64,000 nt of DNA, taken from the NCBI RefSeq assembly GCF_900104485.1, contig NZ_FMXQ01000013.1:1-64000 (forward strand), given 5' to 3'. Under the pieces are notes generated by a model that ran no database searches, was not told the DNA's origin, and saw only the letters and a program-made list of their open reading frames with translations. Of the stretch, positions 1 to 7,557 are shown in pieces. Numbering within the stretch: position 1 is the stretch's first letter; every line of letters starts with the position of its first letter. This DNA comes from Bauldia litoralis. GTDB taxonomy: Bacteria > Pseudomonadota > Alphaproteobacteria > Rhizobiales > Kaistiaceae. A program made the position numbers and the translations under genes.

Positions 1-2
1 TG

Positions 3-1346
3 CCCGACCGCCTGCAGCCCTATCCTGGTGCCGATCTCCCGGACCTGACCGGGCGCACGCGGTTCCCGATCCCGGACCGCCCGGGCGAGTATTGCGATCG
101 CGACACCTTCGTCGCCCTCCCTAAGTACATGGCTCAATGGGTGCATTGGCGGGAGCGGGCGGAGTCGGTTTTGCAGGGCCGGTATTTCGACCTTGTCCCT
201 GCACACTACGAGGGGATCTTCACACTTGTCTGCAACTTTGTTTGCCCGCATTGTACGCGGCGAACGACGCGCCTGCGCTGGGTCGACGGCGGGACCTGGG
301 CCAACAACACGCCGATCACCGAGGCCAATACGCTGCATCCTACGGGTCTGCGGCGCGCGATCGACCAGCTTGCAGAGCTTCGAACAGACGGACAGATGGG
401 GATCGTTTGGGGTGGCGGCGACCCGACAAGCAACCCGTTCTCTTACGACGGGATGCTCTACGCGCGATCACTGGGACTGACGTCGAGCTTCCTAACCAAT
501 GGCGTTCTGCTGGAGGTGGAGCGCTGCCTTGACGCAGAGCCCACGCTGATCCGCATCAGTCTGAATTGCGGCACGGAGGAGGCGTACCAGCGCTTCCACG
601 GATATCCGAAGGAGTGGGACTACTTCAGCCAGGTCAAGGCAAGGATGCGCGAACTCTGCGCCAGCAAGATTCGCCGTGGCGCGCGCACCCTGATCGGGAT
701 CTCGCTTATCATCGACGAGCGCAACATGCAGGATGTGGTCGAGGCCGCGAAGGAGATTCGCGCCGTAGTCGAAGATGCAGGCCCCGGCATCGACTACGTC
801 ATCGTCCGTCCGGTGATGAACTACGGCCACTTTGAGGGCACGTACGCCAAGCTCAAGGACGGCACCAAGGCCCGGGCGCGCGCTCTGGTGGAGCCGGGTG
901 GCGAGGTCTGGGAGATCATCGTTACCGAGCTCGGTATCCCGCTGATATCGGTCAAGGACAGCTTCGAGGCGCCACCAGAGAAAGAGGCCTACGCGACGGG
1001 GACAGACTGCCTAGCCTACGGCATCTGCGGCGAGATCCGGCACAACGGCGACGTGCAGATCTGCTCGGACAGCTATGGCAATCCCGAGTACACCATCGGC
1101 AATATTTTCGAGAGTGATCTATGCGCGATCCTGAAGTCGGACCGCAGGCGCGCGGTGCTCGACAAACTCAACCGCCAAACCTGCTACAAGAACAGTTGTC
1201 CGCACAACTCGCGCGGCCACCATCACAACCGAGTGTTCCACAGAATCGAAGCGTTGCGCAGACGCGGCCAGATGGATGTCGTGCAGGCTTGGGTTGACGA
1301 TCTCAGGGCTTGCACTCGGGACATGGGACATTCCTTCTTCATATAG
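3..1346 (+). CDS. Radical SAM protein with SPASM-like C-terminus (5' partial)
   Basis: The reading frame is open from the first bases of the window, so the true start lies to the left; the ATG at 129 is internal. A radical SAM cluster motif CNFVCPHC (C-x3-C-x2-C) lies at about 231-254, followed by a WGGGDPT segment typical of the SAM-binding Gly-rich strand. The C-terminus has two more cysteine groups (CLAYGIC plus ICSD, and CYKNSC), the layout of a SPASM/twitch auxiliary Fe-S domain. Such enzymes usually modify peptides or proteins by radical chemistry. No precursor peptide gene is visible next to it, so the substrate is unknown. It ends 292 bp before the convergent M42 peptidase gene. The superfamily is secure; the specific function is not. 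Confidence 0.85.
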   Translation, partial: PDRLQPYPGADLPDLTGRTRFPIPDRPGEYCDRDTFVALPKYMAQWVHWRERAESVLQGRYFDLVPAHYEGIFTLVCNFVCPHCTRRTTRLRWVDGGTWANNTPITEANTLHPTGLRRAIDQLAELRTDGQMGIVWGGGDPTSNPFSYDGMLYARSLGLTSSFLTNGVLLEVERCLDAEPTLIRISLNCGTEEAYQRFHGYPKEWDYFSQVKARMRELCASKIRRGARTLIGISLIIDERNMQDVVEAAKEIRAVVEDAGPGIDYVIVRPVMNYGHFEGTYAKLKDGTKARARALVEPGGEVWEIIVTELGIPLISVKDSFEAPPEKEAYATGTDCLAYGICGEIRHNGDVQICSDSYGNPEYTIGNIFESDLCAILKSDRRRAVLDKLNRQTCYKNSCPHNSRGHHHNRVFHRIEALRRRGQMDVVQAWVDDLRACTRDMGHSFFI

Positions 1347-1503
1347 CATCCACATTAGGTCCCGTCCGTGTGTGCACCACCAGTCGCGTCATAGCTTCAT
1401 GTCGCGGATCAAGCGTAATTACTTGACTGCATGATCAGATAGAAGCCGCTGAACTACAAGACTAGAAACTATTCAGCTTACAATGCAGCGTTCTTTTGTT
1501 CGG

Positions 1504-1531
1504 GCTGAAATGGGCGAAGCCCCGTTTCAGC
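1504..1531. other. Hairpin between convergent genes
   Basis: The arms GCTGAAA and TTTCAGC enclose a second stem GGGC/GCCC with a GAA loop. It sits between the convergent radical SAM and M42 genes. No T-run follows on either strand, so it is a structured element or a weak terminator at best. The rest of the 1347-1638 gap shows no gene. Confidence 0.4.
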
Positions 1532-1638
1532 ACGCCGCATCGAGTCAGAGGGCACGGCTTCGAAAATTCCACGTCGCGCGTCGCGCGAGATCGTTGCAGG
1601 AGATTCAGCCCCTATGGTTTTTGGCCGCCGTGCACACT

Positions 1639-2709
1639 TTAGTACAGGAATGACTGCAATACTTTGAATGTCGAAATAATTGCCCGAAGACTCGTTATTT
1701 CAAAGCCATGTGAATTTGAGGTTGGCATACACAAATTTGCTGCCCTAGGCACGGCTCCATACTTCATAGCAATTGAGCCATCGCTACCGCCGCGTGCTAG
1801 TATTGCATAGTTGATCTCAATACCGTGAAGTGACCCGCGGCTGAATATTTCTCGATTGAGCCTATCGTCATAAATCCCGTGCCCATCTCTCACAAGAAGA
1901 TGCGGAGCGTGTCGCTTGCTAACCTCGCATTGCTCCGACTCTGGAAGTATCTCTAGAGCGATTACATCAGTTGGGTGTTTGTAGGAAAAAAGGTGCAACG
2001 CACCGACACCGCCCAGTTCCTCCTTTGATGTGAAAGCAAAAATCGTATCAAATCTTGGACGACCTAGATGGGTCATCGCAAGAAGGAGGACTGCCATGCT
2101 GGCGCGGTTATCAAGTGCATATCCAGCGATAAAGTCATCCGGTAGTTGCAGCAAAGACTTCCGTGGCCGGCCAAGAACAACAGGTGAGCCAACTCTTACA
2201 CCGAGATTGGCGAGTTTGGAGCTGGATAGTTTGGTTTCTATTCGTGCGTCACTCCATAGCAATGCACGATCACCCTGTAGATAGAAAGTTGGCGATGGTT
2301 CTGAAACGTGGCGAGATCCAAAGCCCAAGACTCCCTGAACAATTTCACAATCTCCAATAATATCTACAGGGCCTTCTCCATAGACCCACGGATAGGCTCC
2401 ATTTAAACGGTCGATCTCGATAACCCCTTTCGTATCTATTCGTCGCACCAGCATGCCAAGCTCGTCCTTGTGCGCAGTGACGATAACTTTCCGTGAATTG
2501 TCTTCTCCAGGGATCTCTATAAAGATATTGTCAGCGCCATCCGTTTGCGGTTTCAGCCGGAGAGTCTCAATCTCCAAAACAAGAAGACGATTGATCTCGT
2601 TCTCAACGCCACTTGGCGAGTGGCATTGCATCGCCCTTCGAATAAATTCAAGCGCCGCTTTGCCCTGACTTGCCCAATCAGTCTCCGTCGGATTCGTTGG
2701 ATTGGACAC
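1639..2709 (-). CDS. M42 family aminopeptidase
   Basis: 356 residues starting at a GTG with AGGAG about 9 bp upstream. The dinuclear zinc aminopeptidase pattern of family M42 is present: TAHKDE near residue 80 (metal His), YALDNRAS with the bridging Asp at about 200, the catalytic SKEELGG Glu pair near 230, ALEI near 253 where most members have Asp, and NSHGFE with the last His at 334. Length fits the family (about 340-360). The product should be a cytosolic metallo-aminopeptidase removing N-terminal residues from peptides. The gene is visibly AT-richer than the prophage and defence genes around it, suggesting separate acquisition. It converges on the radical SAM gene; a link in peptide maturation is only a guess. 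Confidence 0.88.
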   Translation of the reverse strand: MSNPTNPTETDWASQGKAALEFIRRAMQCHSPSGVENEINRLLVLEIETLRLKPQTDGADNIFIEIPGEDNSRKVIVTAHKDELGMLVRRIDTKGVIEIDRLNGAYPWVYGEGPVDIIGDCEIVQGVLGFGSRHVSEPSPTFYLQGDRALLWSDARIETKLSSSKLANLGVRVGSPVVLGRPRKSLLQLPDDFIAGYALDNRASMAVLLLAMTHLGRPRFDTIFAFTSKEELGGVGALHLFSYKHPTDVIALEILPESEQCEVSKRHAPHLLVRDGHGIYDDRLNREIFSRGSLHGIEINYAILARGGSDGSIAMKYGAVPRAANLCMPTSNSHGFEITSLRAIISTFKVLQSFLY

Positions 2710-3134
2710 GTTGGCCAGCTCCTAAATGGCTCCAATTCTTTTTGCTGAGTTGTTCATTGCGCTTGCCTTCGACGCGCTTGAGACAACTCCGCCAGTGCCT
2801 AACTGAGACGGATGATCGGAATGAGTCAACTCGAGGCTGTCGCGTGTTCAGAGCTCCGGCAATTTTTGCCGGTATTTTCTTCCGGCCGGACCGCGTGGCA
2901 GGTCGCGCCCTCGCGCGCGCCATTTGGCAATGATGATTTCGCCTTCTGCGCCGGTGGCGGCATCATGAGCCATCCAGGCGGCCCAAGCGCGGGCGTGGCG
3001 GCCCTACGTCAGGCGACAGATGCTGCGCGTCGGAACATCGCCATTGGGGAATTCGCCACATGCCACGGCGAACTCAAGGCAGCGCTGGAGACCTTCGAGA
3101 GACAGGAAATTCAGTTGTGGCGTCCGCGCCGCGT
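2710..3134. other. Intergenic stretch without a convincing gene
   Basis: About 425 bp upstream of the M42 gene. Two short overlapping plus-strand reading frames (one ending near 3186, one near 3238) have weak protein-like stretches in different frames, which could be a frameshifted gene remnant. Neither is recognisable, so no gene is called. Confidence 0.4.
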
Positions 3135-3893
3135 TCACGGTGAAGGATATTCGGATCGCCATGAAAGAACAATTTCTTGCCTTTGATGATGCGTGCGCCC
3201 AACTCGGGCTTGCTGTGCGACTGATTGTTCCCGCCTAATTGATTGTTCCCGCCTATAAAAGGGCCTCGCTTCAGGGTTCGACAGCCGATCGACGATGTTC
3301 TTGACGTTCGACACATGCCAGCGGCCACCGCGGGCCGTTCGCACACCGCGATTGTTGAGCGCCGCCGCGAGCCCGCGCAGATCCTGAACCCCCGTCGCCC
3401 TTAGCGACGCGATGATCGGCATGACGTTGGCGGCAAACGCTTCGGCCTCGGCGGTCTGAACCTTCCGTCCCAGCGCTGCTGCTTCGGCGGCATTGGTGCG
3501 GTTGCCGAGCCGGGTTCCTGAAGCCTTGCGTGCGGTGAGTGCGGCCTTCGTCCGCTCCGAGATCAGCCGTCGCTCTTTCTCGGCCAGGGCGGCGTAAATG
3601 TGGAGCATGAAGGGATCGGCATCGGCGCCGAGTTCGGCCACGATGAACGGAACACGCTGGGCCATCAGGCCGGCGATGAAGGCTACATCTCGGGAAAGGC
3701 GGTCAAGCTTAGCGACAATGACGGAGCACTTGCTGGCCTTGCCCGCCGCCAGCGCCGCGGCGAGCTGCGGTCGCCGGTCCAGGGCGTCGGCTCCCTTGCC
3801 GGTTTGCGCCTCGACGAACTCCGCGACCAGCTCGTAGCCCTCCGTCTCCGCGAAGCGGGTGACGGCGGCTCGCTGAGCTTCTTGGCTCGCCAT
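3135..3893 (-). pseudogene. Serine recombinase (resolvase) remnant lacking the catalytic N-terminus
   Basis: The translation from the ATG at 3893 matches the interior of a small resolvase/invertase: [20 protein letters not shown], the [20 protein letters not shown] segment, [15 protein letters not shown], then a [15 protein letters not shown] helix-turn-helix-like tail. Members of this group start with a Y-x-R-V-S segment carrying the nucleophilic Ser, followed by SGLGL; no frame upstream encodes it, and homology begins abruptly at the residues after it. The C-terminal 35 residues past the HTH also look unrelated and include the 18-bp duplication as [12 protein letters not shown] read it as an inactive remnant of a mobile element at the prophage edge. 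Confidence 0.7.
3222..3255. repeat. Tandem 18-bp duplication
   Basis: TGATTGTTCCCGCCTA occurs at 3222-3237 and again at 3240-3255, spacing 18 bp. It lies just beyond the conserved end of the recombinase remnant and could mark a past recombination or slippage event. Confidence 0.75.
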
Positions 3894-3971
3894 GTCGGGA
3901 GCCCTATAATCCCGGATTGCCGAAGCAACTGGCCGGATGTTCGACCGGATTCCAATGCTGGAGGTCGCCGA

Positions 3972-4169
3972 GTGAAAGCCAGATCCCGTCAGCTGTCGCC
4001 CCGGGAACGAGCGGCCCGTGCTCTTTGCCGCCATGCTGGGAACCCGGAGAACACCACCTTCGAAGGACGTCCGATGTGGATGAGCTACATCGATGAAGCC
4101 GATGTGGTGTTGGAAGCGGCTCTCGAGCCAGATGACTGCGAACGGTTGAAGGCGCTCGGACCGAAGTGA
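3972..4169 (+). CDS. Small hypothetical protein
   Basis: A 65-residue frame from a GTG. Its body (residues about 8-50: [18 protein letters not shown], then [20 protein letters not shown]) reads like a real folded protein and resembles small hypothetical proteins I recall from alphaproteobacterial phage and plasmid contexts. No function is known. It is antisense to the extended upstream part of the resolvase remnant frame. An upstream in-frame ATG is possible but would run through resolvase antisense sequence. Confidence 0.5.
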   Translation: MKARSRQLSPRERAARALCRHAGNPENTTFEGRPMWMSYIDEADVVLEAALEPDDCERLKALGPK

Positions 4170-4249
4170 CCATTCGGGCACTTCCCGAGAGTGTGGTGCA
4201 GATGCGGTGCCTGCGCGGTCTCCTGCCGGCGAAGGTATTCCAGCGCGAA

Positions 4250-4400
4250 CATGCCCGCGCAGGACAGATAATATGATCGCTGAGCATCTCCGCGATTGCT
4301 GATCCCCCGGCAGCAACGCGAGTTCCTCGGCCGCATGCGCCTGGAATTCGTGGCTGTATTCGACCGCGGGCGGGCAGACGGCACGTCCCGTGGCTCAGAA
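4250..4400 (-). pseudogene. Frameshifted small phage gene remnant
   Basis: On the minus strand one frame reads [20 protein letters not shown] and then LLPG; the sense continues as [11 protein letters not shown] in the next frame, joined across a run of five G at about 4304-4309. One extra G would restore a single frame. A short start-like segment (VTDVSEHPRDWRF, stop) lies just upstream. It sits immediately after the tail fibre gene, where phage accessory genes are expected. I regard it as a decayed late phage gene; family uncertain. Confidence 0.35.
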
Positions 4401-4467
4401 GCGCCAGTCGCGCGGGTGCTCGGAAACGTCCGTCACGATCGCGAGACTCTGACGATGATCGGCAGGA

Positions 4468-5217
4468 TCAGAACGTTCCCCCATCCAGCATCAAGCCAAC
4501 GACGCTTCCGCCCGTGATGGCGACATTGTCGGCGGCCTGCGTGGCCATCGAGCCCAGTCCAAGATTGTCGCGCGCCGCCGCGACATTGCCGAGGTCGGCA
4601 AGGTTTGACGTGATCGCGAGCTTGCCGGCTAGACCATTCGTGACAGTCGCCGCAAAGTCCGGATCGTCGCCGAGGGCCGCGGCGAGTTCGGCCAGCGTGT
4701 CGAGCGCGCCGGGGGCGGCGTCGATCAACGCGCCAACCGCCGCGGCGACGAAGGCAGTGGTGGCGATCTGGGTGGAGTTGGCGCCACCGGCCGCGGTCGG
4801 TGCTGTCGGTGTCCCTGTGAGTGCAGGCGATACCAGCGGCGCCTTGGCGTCGAGTGCAGTCTGAAGGCTGGTGATCTCGGCAATAGCATGACCATGAGAG
4901 GCGGCCGACTTCGTCGCAAGCCCGGCATCGAACTGGGATTTGCGGATCAGTTCGGCGTCGGCGGACGCATCTTCGCCTGCGGCCGGAACGGACGAGAAGG
5001 TCTTCTTGCCGCCGACAGTCTGGGCGCTCGATCGATCGACGAATGCACCCTTGCCGGCGAGGGGAACCACGCTGGTGGCATTGCCGCCGCCATCGTCCCC
5101 CTTGCCGACATAAAGTGTGTCGTCGACTTCGTTGTGGGCGAGTTCAGCCGATTTAAGCGCCGCTGGCGCTCCAGCCGCGCCCGAGACACGCCGCTTGATG
5201 CGAATGACGTTCGCCAT
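4468..5217 (-). CDS. Phage tail fibre protein
   Basis: 249 residues. The N-terminus MANVIRIKRR followed by SAELAHNEVDDTLYVGKGD is the attachment-type module seen in many tail fibres, and a similar module starts the fibre gene at 17416-18366. The middle carries HGHAIAEITSLQTALDAKAP and LTGTPTAPTA, the hyaluronidase-fibre type repeat, and the C-terminus ends in LGLGSMATQ-type fibre sequence and LMLDGGTF. Predicted trimeric fibre that contributes to receptor recognition. It is the last gene of the late operon, downstream of the lysis genes, rather than beside gpI; that makes it an additional fibre. Confidence 0.8.
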   Translation of the reverse strand: MANVIRIKRRVSGAAGAPAALKSAELAHNEVDDTLYVGKGDDGGGNATSVVPLAGKGAFVDRSSAQTVGGKKTFSSVPAAGEDASADAELIRKSQFDAGLATKSAASHGHAIAEITSLQTALDAKAPLVSPALTGTPTAPTAAGGANSTQIATTAFVAAAVGALIDAAPGALDTLAELAAALGDDPDFAATVTNGLAGKLAITSNLADLGNVAAARDNLGLGSMATQAADNVAITGGSVVGLMLDGGTF

Positions 5218-5235
5218 GAGTGTTTTCCTTAGCTG

Positions 5236-5457
5236 TCAGAAGTTGCCGCCGTCGACGACGATGCCGGTCTCAAGGTTGCCGGGCGGTCCGACGGGCCCTT
5301 GCGGCCCTGTCTCGCCGAGCCTGCCGTCGGGGCCGGGCGTGCCGAGCACCCGCACCGAAACCGGCACAGCCGCGATCCACAGCCTCACCGACTCGCTCAC
5401 CAAGGCCCGGACGCGGATCGGTCCGGTGGTCGTGGTCAGTTCGATTCTGTCGGTCAC
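5236..5457 (-). CDS. Small collagen-like phage structural protein
   Basis: 73 residues from a GTG whose last bases overlap the stop of the preceding gene (GTGA). The C-terminal half is a Gly-x-y tract (GTPGPDGRLGETGPQGPVG) followed by NLETGIVVDGGNF, an ending that resembles the DGGTF and DGGAY ends of the other fibre genes here. Short collagen-like triple helices occur in phage fibres as trimerisation or spacer segments. Likely a minor fibre or fibre-tip component; exact role unknown. Confidence 0.7.
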   Translation of the reverse strand: MTDRIELTTTTGPIRVRALVSESVRLWIAAVPVSVRVLGTPGPDGRLGETGPQGPVGPPGNLETGIVVDGGNF

Positions 5458-5810
5458 GGCAGCCCCCGCGTGACCGGAAGGACAACAGGGATCTCGAGGA
5501 AGAAGGAGAGATGGCGCGGCGGGATGAGGTCGGTGCGCACCAGGTCGATGACAACGCTGCCTGCAGCGAGGCCAGTGGTCAACTCGGGCGCGACGACCAG
5601 CTCCACCACCGTGTCCGACACCCTGACGATCCCGCCATTGGCGGTCGACAGCGTCGCGATCACCGACGCTGCCGAGACCTTCGACCGAAGTTGCGCGGTA
5701 AAGACCGCGCCCTCCGGGAACAGCCCGCCCTCCGCCTCGATCTGGAGCCGATACTGGTAGCCCGCGACGATCGCCGGTCCATCGACGACATCGACGCTCA
5801 CGGGCGCCAC
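5454..5810 (-). CDS. Phage structural protein (BppU/upper-baseplate-like), function uncertain
   Basis: 118 residues from GTG 5810, overlapping the spanin-like lipoprotein gene by 13 bp and the collagen-like gene by 4 bp. The sequence is a beta-rich domain (YQYRLQIEAEGGLFPEGAVF, then TLSTANGGIVRV, then AGSVVIDLVRTD) resembling the short receptor-binding/upper-baseplate modules that pair with small collagen-like partners. No catalytic motif. Its translational coupling with the collagen-like protein suggests that the two assemble together. Confidence 0.55.
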   Translation of the reverse strand: MAPVSVDVVDGPAIVAGYQYRLQIEAEGGLFPEGAVFTAQLRSKVSAASVIATLSTANGGIVRVSDTVVELVVAPELTTGLAAGSVVIDLVRTDLIPPRHLSFFLEIPVVLPVTRGLP

Positions 5811-5998
5811 CCGCAGAGCCGGGCACCAGCCTCGTTATGGGCGAGGATCTGCTCTTTCGTCTGCCGGGTCAGGGCGTCCGAGGGTGACGGCCGGATAGGC
5901 TGGACCCAGTCGCAGTCGTTTCTGAAGATCGGGTCAGTCGTGCATCCAGCGATCGAGACGACGATCAATGCCAGCATCACTATCGACCTGAACGTCAT
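5798..5998 (-). CDS. Phage lipoprotein, o-spanin-like (Rz1-like)
   Basis: 66 residues. MTFRSIVMLALIVVSIAGC is a classic lipoprotein signal with lipobox SIAGC, followed by a short Pro/Asn-rich mature part with CDWVQPIRPSPSDALT and ILAHNEAGARLCGW. The start lies inside the 3' end of the preceding membrane protein gene in another frame (overlap 65 bp), the arrangement of overlapping Rz/Rz1 pairs. Expected to sit in the outer membrane and, with its partner, fuse inner and outer membranes at the last step of lysis. Confidence 0.72.
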   Translation of the reverse strand: MTFRSIVMLALIVVSIAGCTTDPIFRNDCDWVQPIRPSPSDALTRQTKEQILAHNEAGARLCGWRP

Positions 5999-6179
5999 GC
6001 CTGATCTCCTCTGATTCTTTCGAAGCCTCGGCTTTTGCTCTCTGGCGTCGGGTTTCCCAGGCGGCCTTGCCCGCCGCCCGGCCCTTGAGCCAGACAATGC
6101 CGATCGCCGCAATCGCGGCGCCCAGCACCGAGAGCGCGAGAGAAAACCGGGACCAGAGCGCGCTGAGGAGGGACAACAT
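5934..6179 (-). CDS. Phage membrane protein, i-spanin-like (Rz-like)
   Basis: 81 residues from ATG 6179, 13 bp after the endolysin stop. One N-terminal transmembrane helix (LALSVLGAAIAAIGIVWL) is followed by a charged helical stretch (AAWETRRQRAKAEASKESEE) and ends in DRRLDRWMHD. This is the topology of an inner-membrane spanin: short cytosolic N-terminus, one helix, periplasmic coiled region. The lipoprotein gene starts within it. The track of longer upstream starts is rejected because it runs through the endolysin. Confidence 0.7.
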   Translation of the reverse strand: MLSLLSALWSRFSLALSVLGAAIAAIGIVWLKGRAAGKAAWETRRQRAKAEASKESEEIRHDVQVDSDAGIDRRLDRWMHD

Positions 6180-6192
6180 CGCGCGGCTTCCC

Positions 6193-7125
6193 TCAGGGCG
6201 TCTTGCCGGTCCGGAAATCCTCGATCCGGGCCGAGCGAGCGCGCCAGGCCAGCACGATGACGACCGCGAGGATGGCCACACCGATCCACGGCAGGAACGG
6301 CGCGATAAACTCCGTCAGGTTGAGAAGTCCGACGGCCCGCTCGGTCACGTCCTTGGCGCGCTCGGCTGCCTCGATGGCGGGGGCGATGACAGCACCGGCG
6401 ACGCTGACGGCGCCGACGAGGCCTGTGGCGATCTGGGCATTGGCGGCGCCGACGATCCGCGAGCCCTGCGGCTTGCCTTTGGCACGCTCCGGGGCGATCT
6501 CCCGAGGTGGTGCCTTCTGCAGCGCCTGGGTGAAGGCGACGTCCATCTCGGGCGAGAGCGGAAGGCCGTTGTCCGCTTTGAAGGCGAGGATAGCGGCCCG
6601 GGTCCTGGGACCAAGCTTGCCGTCGACGGTGCCGACCTCGTGGTAGCCGAGATCCTTGAGCTTCTGCTGGACGACGCTGAGCAGCGGTTTCGAGTTCGAG
6701 GCGACCCCGATCGGGCGCCTGATGCCGAGAAGCCGGGTGCGCGGATACTTCGCGATGGTGACGCCATTCGACTGGTTGCCGCCCAGAACCTCGATCTGGG
6801 ATGCCGTCGCCTTGACGAAAAACGCGACATGGCCCTGCCAGGATGAGGAACCGCGCTGGAAGACGGCGATGTCACCCTCCCGCGCCTTGTCGACCGGCAC
6901 CGCCTCACCGAAGGTCAGGTAAGAACGGGCGTTGAGCTGGCGGGTCGAGCGAATACCGGCCTTCTCGAGGCAGTGACCGACGAAGGCAGCACACCAGGCC
7001 ACTTCGTCATGCTCGACCCAGTCATGGCCGACCGAGGCATACATCGCCATGATTCTGGGATTGTCGGCAGGGCCGGTGACTTCTCTGGTGCCAAGGTAGG
7101 TCTTCGCGATCTGGAAGGGGGTCAT
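6193..7125 (-). CDS. Phage endolysin: CHAP/NlpC-type amidase with peptidoglycan-binding domain and C-terminal membrane helix
   Basis: About 310 residues. The ATG at 7125 (MTPFQIAK) is preferred to 7131 because GGGAG then sits about 8 bp upstream. The N-terminal domain is of the TIGR02594 cysteine-peptidase type: WCAAFVGHCLEKAG with the catalytic Cys and GHVAFF with the His. A peptidoglycan-binding module follows (VQQKLKDLGYHEVGTVDGKL, GPRTRAAILAFK). The C-terminus has hydrophobic segments (IATGLVGAVSVAGAVIAPAI; FLPWIGVAILAVVIVLAW) and an RxR tail. The membrane anchor is unusual for a simple endolysin and may tether it after release. Sits between the holin-like and spanin-like genes. Confidence 0.85.
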   Translation of the reverse strand: MTPFQIAKTYLGTREVTGPADNPRIMAMYASVGHDWVEHDEVAWCAAFVGHCLEKAGIRSTRQLNARSYLTFGEAVPVDKAREGDIAVFQRGSSSWQGHVAFFVKATASQIEVLGGNQSNGVTIAKYPRTRLLGIRRPIGVASNSKPLLSVVQQKLKDLGYHEVGTVDGKLGPRTRAAILAFKADNGLPLSPEMDVAFTQALQKAPPREIAPERAKGKPQGSRIVGAANAQIATGLVGAVSVAGAVIAPAIEAAERAKDVTERAVGLLNLTEFIAPFLPWIGVAILAVVIVLAWRARSARIEDFRTGKTP

Positions 7126-7232
7126 GCACATATCTCCCGCGCCGGAAAGCTCCTGGCTCGCCGGCGTCTTGCTGGTTGGTGATGGAGGGGTCTTTTGGTT
7201 TCCCCGCGCGTGGCGCGGGCAGACTTCGCCGT

Positions 7233-7547
7233 TTACGGCGGAGACTTGGTCAGGCGTTCGAGGAGGAAGTCGTAGAGCTTGTCGATCTTGTGCTCGATGC
7301 CGTCGAAGCGTCGGGCGATCGAAGGCTGGTCGATCCTGGCAATATCGAGTTCGAGCATGCCGACCCGGGAGCGAATGTCTTGGATATCGGACTTGATGGT
7401 CGAGACATCCTTGGCGAACTGCTGCTGACGACTTGGCACGACCGTCTCCCAGAGCTTTACGATCGCCAGAATCGCGCCGGCAAAGCCGCCGATGCCGATG
7501 ATGAAGTAGACCGCGGCGGGGATGTTGCTGGTCCAGTCGGTCGCCAT
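7233..7547 (-). CDS. Holin-like small membrane protein with coiled coil
   Basis: 104 residues from ATG 7547 (MATDWTSNIPAA). One N-terminal transmembrane helix (VYFIIGIGGFAGAILAIVKL) followed by an amphipathic coiled coil (STIKSDIQDIRSRVGMLELD) and a charged C-terminus. The form resembles XhlA-like lysis proteins and small holins. Position directly before the endolysin supports a lysis role. The 101-bp gap after it holds a GC-rich inverted repeat near 7200-7230 but no gene. Confidence 0.65.
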   Translation of the reverse strand: MATDWTSNIPAAVYFIIGIGGFAGAILAIVKLWETVVPSRQQQFAKDVSTIKSDIQDIRSRVGMLELDIARIDQPSIARRFDGIEHKIDKLYDFLLERLTKSPP

Positions 7548-7557
7548 GCCGGGCCTC

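Noticed and set aside
2812-3238. Two overlapping short plus-strand frames as a gene
   Set aside because: Neither frame has a recognisable domain or good start; at most a frameshifted remnant.
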